A DNA stretch of 64,000 nucleotides from Rickettsiales bacterium (GTDB lineage: Bacteria > Pseudomonadota > Alphaproteobacteria > Rickettsiales > SXRF01), in contig JAWKXN010000001.1 of NCBI GenBank assembly GCA_041396965.1, positions 1,736,001 through 1,800,000 on the forward strand. Reading direction: 5' to 3'. The stretch's first letter is position 1. Every line of letters begins with the position of its first letter. Positions 36,217 to 46,697 of the stretch are shown here, in pieces. The notes below the pieces were generated by a model, which worked only from the letters and a program-made list of their open reading frames with translations, ran no database searches and had not been told where the DNA came from. Both the position numbers and the translations under genes were made by a program.

Positions 36217-37387
36217 TAACAAAGAAAAACCTCTCGTAATATATATGATGGCCGGAGAGCCATCAGGAGATTTTCTTGGCGCGCAATTAATAAAATCACT
36301 AAGAGCTAATAGCCAGCGTGAAATATTATTTTACGGTATTGGTGGTAAAAAGATGGAAGCTGAAGGACTGAAAAGCATATTTCCATACCATGAACTATCA
36401 ATAATGGGTATATTTGAGATTATACCTAATATCTTCAGAATACTCGCCCATATCTCATCAACCGTAGCGGACATTATAATAAAGCAACCTGACATGGTAA
36501 TAACCATTGATTCACCTGGGTTTTGCTTTCGCGTGGTAGAAAAACTGAGGAAAGAAAATTTCAAAAGCCGATTCATTCACTATGTCGCGCCGACTGTATG
36601 GGCATACAAGCCAGAAAGAGCGAAAAAATGTAAGGCTCTGTTCGATCATATATTACTCCTACTACCATTTGAAGCGCCTTATTTTGAAAAAGTCGGTCTT
36701 AACTACACTTTCGTTGGGCATCCAATAATATGTGAGAGCCTAACCGGAGACAACGAAAGATTCCGACAAAAATATGAAATACCACAACAAACCATCTTAA
36801 TAAGCCTGCTTCCTGGCAGCAGAGAGAATGAAATAAAGCGTCATATGCCAATATTTACCAAAGCTATCGCTATCCTCGCTAATAAATATCCAGATATTGC
36901 CCTTACCATGAGTGTTCCCGAACACGTAAAACCGTTACTTGGTAAATATCTCAATGATTGTCCATTTAGAATTATCATGACCGTAGATGAACAAGACAAA
37001 CAAGACGCTTTCGCCGCCAGCGACTTCGCTTTTGTTAAATCCGGCACCGTTTCCCTAGAAGTGGCAAAAGCTGGAACTCCAATGTTAATTTCCTACAAAA
37101 TGAATAGCTTATCAGTATGGTGGTTAAAACGATATATTAAAATAAAATACGTTAATCTTATAAATATTATACTTAATAAAGAGGTAATACCAGAGATATT
37201 GCAAGAACAAGCGACTCCTATAGCTCTAGCAAGTTGCGCGGATAACATACTGTCAAATCCAGAATTAATGAAAAGGCAACGAAATCATATGAGTACGGCA
37301 ATAAAACGATTAATTCCAGAAAACAATGAAAAACCAAGCGATATTGCCGCACAAAATATTCTTGGAACTCTAAGCCAACAAAGTTAG
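36209..37387 (+). CDS. lpxB: lipid-A-disaccharide synthase
   Basis: 392 residues, GT-B fold family GT19. Signatures: AGEPSGDFLGAQLIKSL at the N-terminus, YVAPTVWAYKPERAKK, and LLPGSRENEIKRH for the nucleotide-sugar site. Condenses lipid X with UDP-diacylglucosamine, at the inner membrane. Last gene of the operon before the giant exported protein, which has its own 124-nt upstream gap. Confidence 0.96.
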   Translation: MNDNKEKPLVIYMMAGEPSGDFLGAQLIKSLRANSQREILFYGIGGKKMEAEGLKSIFPYHELSIMGIFEIIPNIFRILAHISSTVADIIIKQPDMVITIDSPGFCFRVVEKLRKENFKSRFIHYVAPTVWAYKPERAKKCKALFDHILLLLPFEAPYFEKVGLNYTFVGHPIICESLTGDNERFRQKYEIPQQTILISLLPGSRENEIKRHMPIFTKAIAILANKYPDIALTMSVPEHVKPLLGKYLNDCPFRIIMTVDEQDKQDAFAASDFAFVKSGTVSLEVAKAGTPMLISYKMNSLSVWWLKRYIKIKYVNLINIILNKEVIPEILQEQATPIALASCADNILSNPELMKRQRNHMSTAIKRLIPENNEKPSDIAAQNILGTLSQQS

Positions 37388-37511
37388 TAAACTTATTTAC
37401 ACCTCTGTAATAAAATTGTAACAATTAGCGGCTACAATCTTTCATGGTAGAGTACATCTCGTTAAAGTTGTATTAACACATCTGAGCGCGCTTGATAAAA
37501 AAGGTATTTCA

Positions 37512-40500
37512 GTGTCAAATTATTTAGGTCATATTTTTTCAAAAATATTTTTGCGGAGAATATTTCGTAAGACCTGTTCTATTTTGGCGGTTGCTGTAAT
37601 AGTTTTTAGTATATCAGCTCCTATCTTTCACAATGACGCAGAAGCGAAGAAAAAGATACCTAAATTTGACGGTTCTAGCGCTTTCGTTCTTCTCCATATA
37701 TTTGAGGTCATGGATTTTAAACCACATTTCGGCTGGTTGCCGATCACTATACCAGCTCCTGTTAAATATCCGTGGCCTCTAGCTCGCAGTTTATGGTGTT
37801 ACGGTCCTATATATATATTAGCATGGTGTGTTCCCTTACCTAAAAACTGGTGTCATGACTTTTTTGAATGTTCAATGACGAATTTTTTTAATCTCATATC
37901 AACTCTTCTAATAAAACACGCTAAGCCAAAGACACATGGGAGATACGATGAGGTGGTAATTACGGGTATAGAGCCGGACTATTACATGCGCGATTTATGT
38001 ATAAACAGCACGGCGCTAGCATTTGACGCGTTTGACCCAGAAACGGGAAGTCTAACCGCGACAGGGCTGAGTAAATATGGTGCGGTTGGCAATGTTTCTG
38101 GCGCGAAACCATTTATGAATAGTTGTATGCCGGTGATAAGGACACCTAAGTTTGTTCCATCAACCGCATCTGGACAAAACCAAAAATTCGCATACTACAA
38201 AAATGCTTTTAACACAGGATTCACAACCTTAGGAAGTGACGCGGCGGCAGGGAAAACTGTATATGGCACGAGTAATCGTTATCTTACCACTACATTCCCA
38301 ATATCTGATCCAGCATCTGGTGTGGCGGTATGTCCATTAAGCACTATTGTACAGAACCCTCCTACTACGGCACAAGAAATCAAAGCCGCGATGGATAAAT
38401 GCTATGATTATTATATACTCAACAGAGCAACCCATCCTGAATGGGTAATGGAAAGAACAGGACCAACTACCGATGATCCGCTTTCGGCTGACGCGCCGAA
38501 AGGAAGCCCAGATCTTGCGATATTTAATAGCTGCCAGCCTTTGATGAGCGGAACTAATTCAAAACTTTTCATGAATGGTCAATCCCCTATTGGTCTTGGA
38601 TTCGCGCCTGTACTACAATATGATCGTGCGGATTTAGACGAAGCCGACTACCGCCCTAGCGTTATACTCACCCAAAGTTTCCAGAAAAATTTTCCAAATG
38701 GAACGTTACCTATTTACCAAGATATATTTCCTTGTGTGGTATCTCCACAACCTGGTGATCCTGGTTATGTAGGAACTAAAAAACAAACCGACTGGACAAG
38801 CTTCAACGCTACCTTAATGCTCAATTATGGTATGTCGGCGGCTGTAGAGCTTTTTGTATTGAAGAAAAAATGGGGATTTCAATATTTTGTACCAATGTCT
38901 GACATGTCTCCATATGTTTCTCCTGGTATGGCTAAGGCTGGTTTCTGCCCTAATGTTGAGAAGATAAATATTCCGGACAATCCTTTCTCTCCGCGTGATA
39001 ATTATAAAACTATCGGTGGAGTAGCGGTAGGCAAAACCCCAGGGCTTGATGATTGGGCGTTACATATTGGTAAAATAATAATGGGTTCGTATACTGATAT
39101 GCTAAGTTGGTCAAGCAGCAGCACAAAAGACTACAGTACCGATCGTGATTACTCATATCGCACTTCTGTGTTTACTCCAAGACATCGTATATTCGGCGAC
39201 TGGGCTTTCGGTTATTCTGATTTCCTTGATCTAACAAAACTATCAGGGCTTAGTGGTCTTACGAGTTTGAGTTCGTTTTCGAGTTCAAATCTAGGAAGTG
39301 TTATTAAATTTTCTAATCCTTTGCAACCTTTTGATACTATAAATAGCTTATTCCAAAGTGCTAATAACATAAAAAACGCTATATCAAGCGTAGGATCACT
39401 AGGTGGTCTTAAGGACTTGGTAAAAGATTTTCATCACCCAGAGGTAATGTGCGCTATAGTCCCTGTTGATATTCTTGAATCACGCAGAGACGCTTTTGAT
39501 GACTGCATAATGCAGCGTATTGAATATAATTTCCTTACTTGGAGACGACGTAATTTCTTACGTTACTACTATAAACGTACCCTTAAAAGCTGGAAGAAAC
39601 CATGTGTAACCAGATTCTATGAGAATGATGATATTCATGACTGCCCAGTAAGCATGAGTATACAGCAATGCTGCCGTATTATCGTTAAAGACGTAGTACC
39701 TATGAACTATATGAAAATACGTACCTGCGAAGGTCTACGTCAAAAACGTAAAATGGTATTTGGTTATACCCATATATATGACGCGGCGAGCAGCGATAAA
39801 GTGAGGCTTTTGTCAGATGTCGCCAATGCTAAACAAGCATTTACAGAGGCAGCTGACATGCTTGAAAGATTAATAGCTGAACATAAATATAGTGTTCACT
39901 CGGAAGGTGCAGAGGCATGGGAGGACGCAGAAAAAGTAATAAATGGCACACAATCTTCTTGTACTAACAAGTGGTGTCCTAATCTTCTTACAGAATATTA
40001 TAAATTCGAAGGTGCATTGAATACCTCTATCACAAACCTTAACTCTGCTCTTACTAACGCGGCAGGCTGGTTGAGTAACACAGTAGAGCAGACAGTCGAC
40101 AACATAACAAATACTGTAACAAATACTATAAACATGACAAGCGCGGGAGTATTCAATAATATTCTCGGTGGTAGTGGAGCTCTGAACAATGTTGAAAAAG
40201 ATTGGCTACAAGTTGCCGGTATAGACGTTGGTTCATGGCTTGGTCTTACCAGCAATTCGCCAAGTGTTAATCCTGTTCCAGCTAAGGATGGCTTATTCAT
40301 TAATGTATATAACCGTGATTCTTATGATGCCGCCGCTGAATGGAATCAAAAATTAACAATGATTGGCTGTAATGATACAGAGGCTGATGGTTTAAGATTC
40401 AATCATTATTTCAAAAGCTCACGACTTGATCTACCTGAGCTTCCAACAAAGTTTATGACTGATGCTACTGATCTATTACAGGAAAAAAGTGATTTTATAC

Positions 40501-43500
40501 TGGAAGAAGCTAGAGATTTAGCCAATCAAACTATATTGGAACCAGCAGCATCATTAGCTTGGAGCAAATTCAATAATATCAGAAATACAGCAAATGCCTT
40601 AATAAAACAGGCAGAGTCATTTCCAGAAAGTCAGCTTAAAACCTGTCAAGTGGGACAAAACAACCTAAACAATACCGAACAAAGAATCGCTTATCTTTCC
40701 AAAGATATAAATCTTATAACCACTACCCTCATCGCGATTGGCGACATAAATATTAGCAATGAACTCTCAACTCTTGCACAGGATTATATATCCTCCATTA
40801 CTAGTGCGCTAGCTAATTGTACAGTTGCTAATGTCGAATACAAAGCGCTTCAAGTTATAAAAGATACTCAAATAGATATTATAAGAAAAGCGCAAGATGT
40901 TCTTAGAAGCACTGTCATGGCTGCCGCTAATGCTGTTGAGTCTCACGTAATTCTAAAAGCCAAACCAATAGCCGATGATATAATAATAGAAGGAACAAAG
41001 CTTGTTTCTGATAGTATGGGAGCAGCTCTAAAGCAAGCGATAGAACAAACGGTTTCCGCAGCTGGTAGTTATGCCTATCAAGGTGGCTCCAATATGCCAT
41101 ATATGCGCCGCTGGGATACTGGAACTTCCGCCGGAAATCCTGTGCATGGCGGCAGCTTTATAAATACTCTCGGCAGCTATGATGTTGTTGTAGGGGTTGG
41201 TCACGAGGAACGTAATTTATATGACGCTATGCCAGGTCTTGAAAAAGCCGGCGGGGGTATAGTAAACAACTTTATAAGCTCCATTAGTGGATCTGGCAGT
41301 GTTGGCAATATTGTCGCAAACCTTAGCAATCAATCAGGTAGTTCAACAAACGGTGGTTCCATACTTAGTTCTCTAGGATCTGGACTAGTAACCAGTTCTC
41401 CCGATATAAGTAGCATAATATCTGGAAGTAGTAATTCGTTGGCAAGTAGCTTATTATCCGGAGTCGGCAACCTCAGTGGTACGATAAACGGTGTACTTGA
41501 CCCAGATGGAACAAGTGGGATAACCAATACTTCTTTCTCAAGTTTATTGAATACTACTGTAGACCAAGCAACTACCATTGTAAAAGATAAGCTAAACACA
41601 GCAGTATCTAATGTAACAACTAACATAATAAACAAGGTACAGACGGAAGCTACTAACATAATAAATAGTGCCACTACTCAGGTAACAAGTGCCATTAGCA
41701 GTATAACTAATCCTCTAAAAACTGGTATAAATTCAATTACTTCTTCTACAAATCAACTAACTAATATAGCTCAACAGCTAATTAGTGGCAATGCCTCCAT
41801 CACTGATTTAAGTAATGCTTTGAATACAGCGACTACCTCAGCTAATACTATGGTAAGTAATTCTCTTACGGTGTTCAATAGTGCCAGCTCTAGTTTAACT
41901 AGCGCGCAAAATGTCTATCAACAAGCAGAGCAACTCGTAAACGACATTCAGTCAGGAAATGTTGTTGGGGACATTAATGCCGCCATCGCTGACGCAAGCG
42001 CCAAACTGGCAAACTTAACTAGCGCACAGTCAGTTTATAATACAGCGCAGTCAGCACTTAACGAAGCGACGAAGATAAAAGATAGTCTGCTGCAAGAAGG
42101 TCAGCAACTTGTAAATGACGCTTCTCAATATATTGGTAATATTCCAGCTGTACAGCAGCTTGTTAATGACGCGAAAACCGCCTTAAATAAGTCCCTTAGC
42201 GCATTTGATTTAGCAAAAAACAGTTTGAATACGCTACTTGGTGGCGCAATACCTAATATTACTAACCTCAGTGATCTTGATCTGATCGATTCTAGCCTTC
42301 TTAGCAATCAAAACGTCTCGAATGCCGTAGATAGTTTCAAGACAGCCGCAAGTGACCTTATAGCAAAGCAGGACGCTCTTAATATAGCTAATAATGCTCT
42401 GACTACTGTTACTAATTTCCCTAGCACCGCTGTAAGTGGTTTACAGAACAAAATAGGTGATCTAACAAACAATTTACAGAATAAAATCAATATCGCTGGC
42501 ACTAGCGATGGAATATCCGGCATAATATCAGGTGGTCTTGACACGGTATTTGGCTCTTCAGGAAAAACTAATAACGCTCCTACTCTTTCTTCAAGCCAGT
42601 CACTTACCCAACGTGCCCGTATTGGTAGAATTGGGGGATGGGAAGAGCTTAAGGGTCATCAAATGTGGACCACTAGAAGACATAATCTTGTCTGCATAGG
42701 TCGTTACGAAAAATTATTCAAATACGGAGGTCCTGAGAATTTTGTATTATCAAGAGCCGGCGGCAATTACACTACTAAAGATGGCAAACAATGGCCTTGG
42801 CCGCTCGGTTGGCGTGGTTACATATTTGATAGCAACCACAATGGGTTTGAAAGGAAGATTTCTGCTTTTGGGCTGGATAAAGCTAAAAAGGGCGATATCA
42901 TAATCTATAGACTTGGCGGAATCAAACGGATATCTTATGTAGCAGAGGCCAATACTATCGCGGCTGGCAACCCAGCTACCAATAACGCGGCTGACACCAC
43001 TCATTTCGTGCAGATTGAAAGTTGGGACGAAGGTAAATTTCCAACAATAACTGGTAGTAGTTTATCTTGGGGTAATGGGGTTAAACGCACCATATATAAA
43101 AATTCTGTTCCAGACGATAGAAAAAAAATAACAAACGCCGGAACGACTCATGATATAAGCACGTTGGGAACAACACAAATTGCTCAAATTAATGGGCAAC
43201 CTTCATGCGAGGATCCAGAATTTACTCACTGTGTATTAGGTGGCACAGATAACAGTTCTTGGGGTACAGTATTTATTTATCGTCCAACTGACCCAGAAAA
43301 TCTTCGTCTATGTCCTTTCATCGATTCTAATAGTGACAACATTCAATCAGCGGAGTTTGATTCTGATTCCTTTGCTTTCTGCCTAAACGCTGGATATGAT
43401 CCACCATTATCTTACAGACAAGATTACATAGGCGCTGGCGCTGGTTCTATATCAGATGCTACTCTGTGCGGTCCTGAGTGGACAGGTTGCAAAACTGTAG

Positions 43501-44459
43501 CAGACCCAGCAGATGTAAAATGTTTCCCTAGCGGTGATGTATGCACCAAGCAGGTATCTCAAGGATCACTACCTGGTCCAAAAACAGTTCCTGGAACCAC
43601 CTGTACAGTAGCGCAGTACAATGCGGCAAAGACGGCTTATGAAGCAGATGTAAACGCAAAACTAGCTGGCGTACAGCAAGGTTATCTTCAGCATGATGTA
43701 ACTTCGCGTGATGCTGATACAAAGTTAAAACATCAAATAGACGTACAAGTTCCTGGAAGAATATCTCAGGGAAGTACTACATCTAGCTGGTTACAAGGAT
43801 TCATAATGCCAGTTCCAGATCCAATAGCTCCAACATATACTTGTACTTTGCAATGTGTGGATACAGACGGCAATCTCACTGGTTCATGCTGTAATTCCGT
43901 TCAAACAAACACTGCAGAGGTAAACCAAAGAAACCAAGAAATAGCAGACGCGAAAGCTTATAACGCGCCTATTGAGGGTGCCATAACAGAAATTAACTCT
44001 GATATAGCTGATACAAATAAATATTACTCAGACTGGCAAACAGCTAGCGCGAACCTTCAAAGCTTTGTAGACGCTAATCAAGCTCGGATAGATCAACTGG
44101 ATGATATTTTAGAGGACGCTGACGCTGACAACCCAACACCTGCAGAACTAGCGGCTTATAACGAATTGGGACCACTTGCGATTACTATAAAAAATCTTAA
44201 CGAAATTGTTGTAACGGCATTTGATAATCTACAAAATTCTATAAATGCACTACAAAGCTCAACACTAGCTGGTGTTGCCGTAGGTGTAGGTCTTGGCGGA
44301 ACCGACCCAACAGATCCAGCTATAGAAAAACAAATTAATGATGCTATAGCCGCTGCTATAGCCGCGCAAACAGCGGCTGACAATGAAGGAAAATTAGCAC
44401 ACGACAACGCTGAGTCTATTGTCAATGGGATACCACCATTCAAATGTCCGTGGCCTTAA
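37512..44459 (+). CDS. giant exported cysteine-containing protein of unknown function
   Basis: 2315 residues, GTG start. An N-terminal hydrophobic signal (CSILAVAVIVFSISAPIF, cleaved near EA-KKK) precedes a mature region with many Trp, Pro and Cys residues. About 663-736 is basic and cysteine-rich (NFLRYYYKRTLKSWKKPC; QQCCRIIVKD). About 1250-1696 is low-complexity Ser/Thr/Asn helix-forming sequence. About 1700-1870 is a compact domain with KKGDIIIYRLGG and TTHFVQIESW, faintly like CHAP/NlpC peptidoglycan hydrolases, with Cys in NLVCIGRYEKLF. The tail is cysteine-containing and ends in coiled coil. Apart from the signal, transmembrane segments are not obvious. Disulfides and an extracytoplasmic place are likely. 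No confident family. Confidence 0.85.
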   Translation: MSNYLGHIFSKIFLRRIFRKTCSILAVAVIVFSISAPIFHNDAEAKKKIPKFDGSSAFVLLHIFEVMDFKPHFGWLPITIPAPVKYPWPLARSLWCYGPIYILAWCVPLPKNWCHDFFECSMTNFFNLISTLLIKHAKPKTHGRYDEVVITGIEPDYYMRDLCINSTALAFDAFDPETGSLTATGLSKYGAVGNVSGAKPFMNSCMPVIRTPKFVPSTASGQNQKFAYYKNAFNTGFTTLGSDAAAGKTVYGTSNRYLTTTFPISDPASGVAVCPLSTIVQNPPTTAQEIKAAMDKCYDYYILNRATHPEWVMERTGPTTDDPLSADAPKGSPDLAIFNSCQPLMSGTNSKLFMNGQSPIGLGFAPVLQYDRADLDEADYRPSVILTQSFQKNFPNGTLPIYQDIFPCVVSPQPGDPGYVGTKKQTDWTSFNATLMLNYGMSAAVELFVLKKKWGFQYFVPMSDMSPYVSPGMAKAGFCPNVEKINIPDNPFSPRDNYKTIGGVAVGKTPGLDDWALHIGKIIMGSYTDMLSWSSSSTKDYSTDRDYSYRTSVFTPRHRIFGDWAFGYSDFLDLTKLSGLSGLTSLSSFSSSNLGSVIKFSNPLQPFDTINSLFQSANNIKNAISSVGSLGGLKDLVKDFHHPEVMCAIVPVDILESRRDAFDDCIMQRIEYNFLTWRRRNFLRYYYKRTLKSWKKPCVTRFYENDDIHDCPVSMSIQQCCRIIVKDVVPMNYMKIRTCEGLRQKRKMVFGYTHIYDAASSDKVRLLSDVANAKQAFTEAADMLERLIAEHKYSVHSEGAEAWEDAEKVINGTQSSCTNKWCPNLLTEYYKFEGALNTSITNLNSALTNAAGWLSNTVEQTVDNITNTVTNTINMTSAGVFNNILGGSGALNNVEKDWLQVAGIDVGSWLGLTSNSPSVNPVPAKDGLFINVYNRDSYDAAAEWNQKLTMIGCNDTEADGLRFNHYFKSSRLDLPELPTKFMTDATDLLQEKSDFILEEARDLANQTILEPAASLAWSKFNNIRNTANALIKQAESFPESQLKTCQVGQNNLNNTEQRIAYLSKDINLITTTLIAIGDINISNELSTLAQDYISSITSALANCTVANVEYKALQVIKDTQIDIIRKAQDVLRSTVMAAANAVESHVILKAKPIADDIIIEGTKLVSDSMGAALKQAIEQTVSAAGSYAYQGGSNMPYMRRWDTGTSAGNPVHGGSFINTLGSYDVVVGVGHEERNLYDAMPGLEKAGGGIVNNFISSISGSGSVGNIVANLSNQSGSSTNGGSILSSLGSGLVTSSPDISSIISGSSNSLASSLLSGVGNLSGTINGVLDPDGTSGITNTSFSSLLNTTVDQATTIVKDKLNTAVSNVTTNIINKVQTEATNIINSATTQVTSAISSITNPLKTGINSITSSTNQLTNIAQQLISGNASITDLSNALNTATTSANTMVSNSLTVFNSASSSLTSAQNVYQQAEQLVNDIQSGNVVGDINAAIADASAKLANLTSAQSVYNTAQSALNEATKIKDSLLQEGQQLVNDASQYIGNIPAVQQLVNDAKTALNKSLSAFDLAKNSLNTLLGGAIPNITNLSDLDLIDSSLLSNQNVSNAVDSFKTAASDLIAKQDALNIANNALTTVTNFPSTAVSGLQNKIGDLTNNLQNKINIAGTSDGISGIISGGLDTVFGSSGKTNNAPTLSSSQSLTQRARIGRIGGWEELKGHQMWTTRRHNLVCIGRYEKLFKYGGPENFVLSRAGGNYTTKDGKQWPWPLGWRGYIFDSNHNGFERKISAFGLDKAKKGDIIIYRLGGIKRISYVAEANTIAAGNPATNNAADTTHFVQIESWDEGKFPTITGSSLSWGNGVKRTIYKNSVPDDRKKITNAGTTHDISTLGTTQIAQINGQPSCEDPEFTHCVLGGTDNSSWGTVFIYRPTDPENLRLCPFIDSNSDNIQSAEFDSDSFAFCLNAGYDPPLSYRQDYIGAGAGSISDATLCGPEWTGCKTVADPADVKCFPSGDVCTKQVSQGSLPGPKTVPGTTCTVAQYNAAKTAYEADVNAKLAGVQQGYLQHDVTSRDADTKLKHQIDVQVPGRISQGSTTSSWLQGFIMPVPDPIAPTYTCTLQCVDTDGNLTGSCCNSVQTNTAEVNQRNQEIADAKAYNAPIEGAITEINSDIADTNKYYSDWQTASANLQSFVDANQARIDQLDDILEDADADNPTPAELAAYNELGPLAITIKNLNEIVVTAFDNLQNSINALQSSTLAGVAVGVGLGGTDPTDPAIEKQINDAIAAAIAAQTAADNEGKLAHDNAESIVNGIPPFKCPWP

Positions 44460-44474
44460 ATAATACGTAGTGTA

Positions 44475-45197
44475 TTACTGTTGATTGATTTTAAGCCACT
44501 CTTCCGCTTGCTCTAGTTCAGCCATACTACCTATATGCAACCAGTTACCATCATGAATTATCGCTCCTATCCGGCTTATATCTTTATTATAAAGCACATT
44601 AAGCGAAAAAGCGACACTTGGTGAATCATCAAAAATTCTTGGATGAATTATTTGTACACCAGTAAAAACATAAGGAGCGGTATTACACTCTCCTCGTCTC
44701 TTCAATTGTCCATTATCTTCTACAAAAAAATCCCCTTTACCGTTATAGCCAACAGCGTCTTCTACTTTATGTAAAAGTAGCAAAACGTCCATCTCGCTAT
44801 CATCCCAAGTCTGCCACATTCTTTGCAAAGCAAGAACATTACCATTAATACAAATCACGTCACTGTTAATTACAAAAAAGGGAGAATCACCTAAGATACT
44901 AAGAGCGTTCTTTATTCCACCTCCGGTCTCAAGAACCTCTTGCTCTCTGGATATAATAATTTTAGGCGGCGAACTCTTAGAATGAAGATAATCTTCCAAC
45001 ATATCCGCCAGATAATGGGTATTTATCACAACATCCTCAATACCTTGCTTAGCAAAAAATTCCAAAGAGTAATCTATAAGCGGCTTACCATTAACCGGCA
45101 CTAACGGTTTCGGCATATCATTAGTGAGCGGGCGCATTCTGGTGCCAAATCCAGCGGCCATAATCATGGCTTTTTTTGGCATTTGGCTTTTACTCAT
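44475..45197 (-). CDS. murU: N-acetylmuramate alpha-1-phosphate uridylyltransferase
   Basis: 240 residues. Sugar-nucleotidyltransferase signature MAAGFGTRMRPLTNDMPKPL with the catalytic Arg and Lys, NTHYLADML, and DVICINGN for metal. Identity as MurU rather than a general glucose-1-phosphate transferase rests on the adjacent amgK, the usual partner: AmgK phosphorylates MurNAc at C1, MurU makes UDP-MurNAc. This recycles cell wall without de novo synthesis. Confidence 0.88.
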   Translation of the reverse strand: MSKSQMPKKAMIMAAGFGTRMRPLTNDMPKPLVPVNGKPLIDYSLEFFAKQGIEDVVINTHYLADMLEDYLHSKSSPPKIIISREQEVLETGGGIKNALSILGDSPFFVINSDVICINGNVLALQRMWQTWDDSEMDVLLLLHKVEDAVGYNGKGDFFVEDNGQLKRRGECNTAPYVFTGVQIIHPRIFDDSPSVAFSLNVLYNKDISRIGAIIHDGNWLHIGSMAELEQAEEWLKINQQ

Positions 45198-45212
45198 AAA
45201 ATCCCCATAATA

Positions 45213-46199
45213 CTATATAAGCCCGCTATCATTATGCACATACTGTTCAAGCCATACCCGCAAATCGGCAAGTAATGGATTTCGCAAATCACGCTCTAAA
45301 TACTTCCACACACGTGGCAGCATTTTAAGATAATGTTCTTTACCATCACGCACCGCAAGACGGGTAAAAATACCTATAATCTTACTGTTGCGCTGCGCCC
45401 CTAAAACATCATAGGCATTGTGAAAATAATCAGCGTCAATCCCAGTCTTATCAAGATATAGTTTGACCATATCTTCCGCTAGATTAGCGCCAACATCTCG
45501 CCGCGCGTCCTCTAGCAATGACACCACATCATAAGCCGCGTCTCCCATAACCGCGTCCTGAAAATCAAGCAAACCAACCTTGTCCGTACCACTGCGCCGC
45601 TCAAGCCACATCAAATTATCAGCATGATAATCCCTGTGTACCAGAGTATTTTTTTGTAGAGAGAATTTGCCTAATATATCAGACCATATACCCATATACT
45701 CATTACGCAGCATAGCGACCTTTTCTTTTCCAAGCGATTTCACCAAAAACCAATCTGGAAATAAAGATACCTCTCTTAAATACAACTCATCATCATATAG
45801 CGGCACTGAATCTATTTTCATAGCTGAGTTATGCCAGCAAGCCAAAACCTCTATCGCTGACTCATACATGGTACTCTCCGAATCACCTACTGAGTTTGCT
45901 ATAATTGAAGTAAAGCTGTTATCACCAAAATCCTCAAGTAACAAAAACCCTTTATCCGTGTCCCGAGCGAATATAGCTGGCGCGCTATAACCTACTTGCC
46001 GTAAATATTCAGCTATCTTTATAAAAGCAGCGAAATTCTCGAGACTACCAACTGGACTATCCATCACCATAGCCTGCGTGCCACCCGCCATAACACGAGC
46101 GTAGCGGCGAGCCGAAGCGTCACCAGCTAGTGGCACAATATCCGCTCCAGCGAATTCGGTATTACCCAAAAATTCCTCTATCTGCTTTTGTCTAACCAT
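45213..46199 (-). CDS. amgK: N-acetylmuramate/N-acetylglucosamine kinase AmgK
   Basis: About 328 residues from the ATG at 46199 (MVRQKQIEEFLGN), which overlaps the tsaE stop by 8 nt; a longer frame starts inside tsaE without support. Aminoglycoside-phosphotransferase fold: VHRDYHADNLMW (catalytic loop) and GLLDFQDAVMGDAAYDVVSL (metal Asp). Phosphorylates MurNAc and GlcNAc at C1 in murein recycling; paired with murU. Confidence 0.9.
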   Translation of the reverse strand: MVRQKQIEEFLGNTEFAGADIVPLAGDASARRYARVMAGGTQAMVMDSPVGSLENFAAFIKIAEYLRQVGYSAPAIFARDTDKGFLLLEDFGDNSFTSIIANSVGDSESTMYESAIEVLACWHNSAMKIDSVPLYDDELYLREVSLFPDWFLVKSLGKEKVAMLRNEYMGIWSDILGKFSLQKNTLVHRDYHADNLMWLERRSGTDKVGLLDFQDAVMGDAAYDVVSLLEDARRDVGANLAEDMVKLYLDKTGIDADYFHNAYDVLGAQRNSKIIGIFTRLAVRDGKEHYLKMLPRVWKYLERDLRNPLLADLRVWLEQYVHNDSGLI

Positions 46200-46686
46200 T
46201 ATAAACTTCCAGATACTCAACTTTTTTTAATCTGTCCATCCAAACATCGCTTGTGGAAATAACAACTCTACGCCCTACCCCATCAACAAATAAATTTATT
46301 ATAAGAGAATCTGGCGACACCATACTTTCTATTAATTCCGGCCACTCAACCAGCACTATATGGTTTTCCAAAGCCTCTTCAATTCCAAGCTCTGTAACTT
46401 CCGCGCTATTCTTAAGACGGTAAAGATCACAATGCCAAACCTCCGCATCGCCATCCGACAACGGATAAGTTGATAATAGATTAAAAGTAGGGCTCGCGAT
46501 ATTTCCCTGTAATCCAGTAATCTCTTTTATGAAAGCTCTAGCAAAACTTGTCTTACCACTACCAACATCACCATAAAGCAATATGGTATCACCAGCTTTA
46601 CATAAAGTGGCTATATCCACCGCTAACTCTTGCGTTTTCTTCTCACTAGCTAAAAAACAACTTAATTCACTAATATTACTAGGCAT
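46192..46686 (-). CDS. tsaE: tRNA threonylcarbamoyladenosine synthase ATPase TsaE
   Basis: 164 residues, within the family range. Walker A LLYGDVGSGKTSFARAFI, IASPTFNLLSTYPL and the late LVEWPELIE are TsaE marks. Works with TsaB, TsaC and TsaD to make t6A37 in tRNAs; mtaB in this window further modifies that base. In alphaproteobacteria tsaE commonly precedes amgK and murU, as here. The start is 12 nt from the iscX stop. Confidence 0.93.
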   Translation of the reverse strand: MPSNISELSCFLASEKKTQELAVDIATLCKAGDTILLYGDVGSGKTSFARAFIKEITGLQGNIASPTFNLLSTYPLSDGDAEVWHCDLYRLKNSAEVTELGIEEALENHIVLVEWPELIESMVSPDSLIINLFVDGVGRRVVISTSDVWMDRLKKVEYLEVYNG

Positions 46687-46697
46687 GACACTTTGCG

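Noticed and set aside
39998..42544. Several hydrophobic minus-strand open frames inside the giant gene
   Set aside because: They mirror the Ser/Thr/Asn-rich coding strand; antisense of such codons gives Leu/Val-rich shadows. No ribosome sites.
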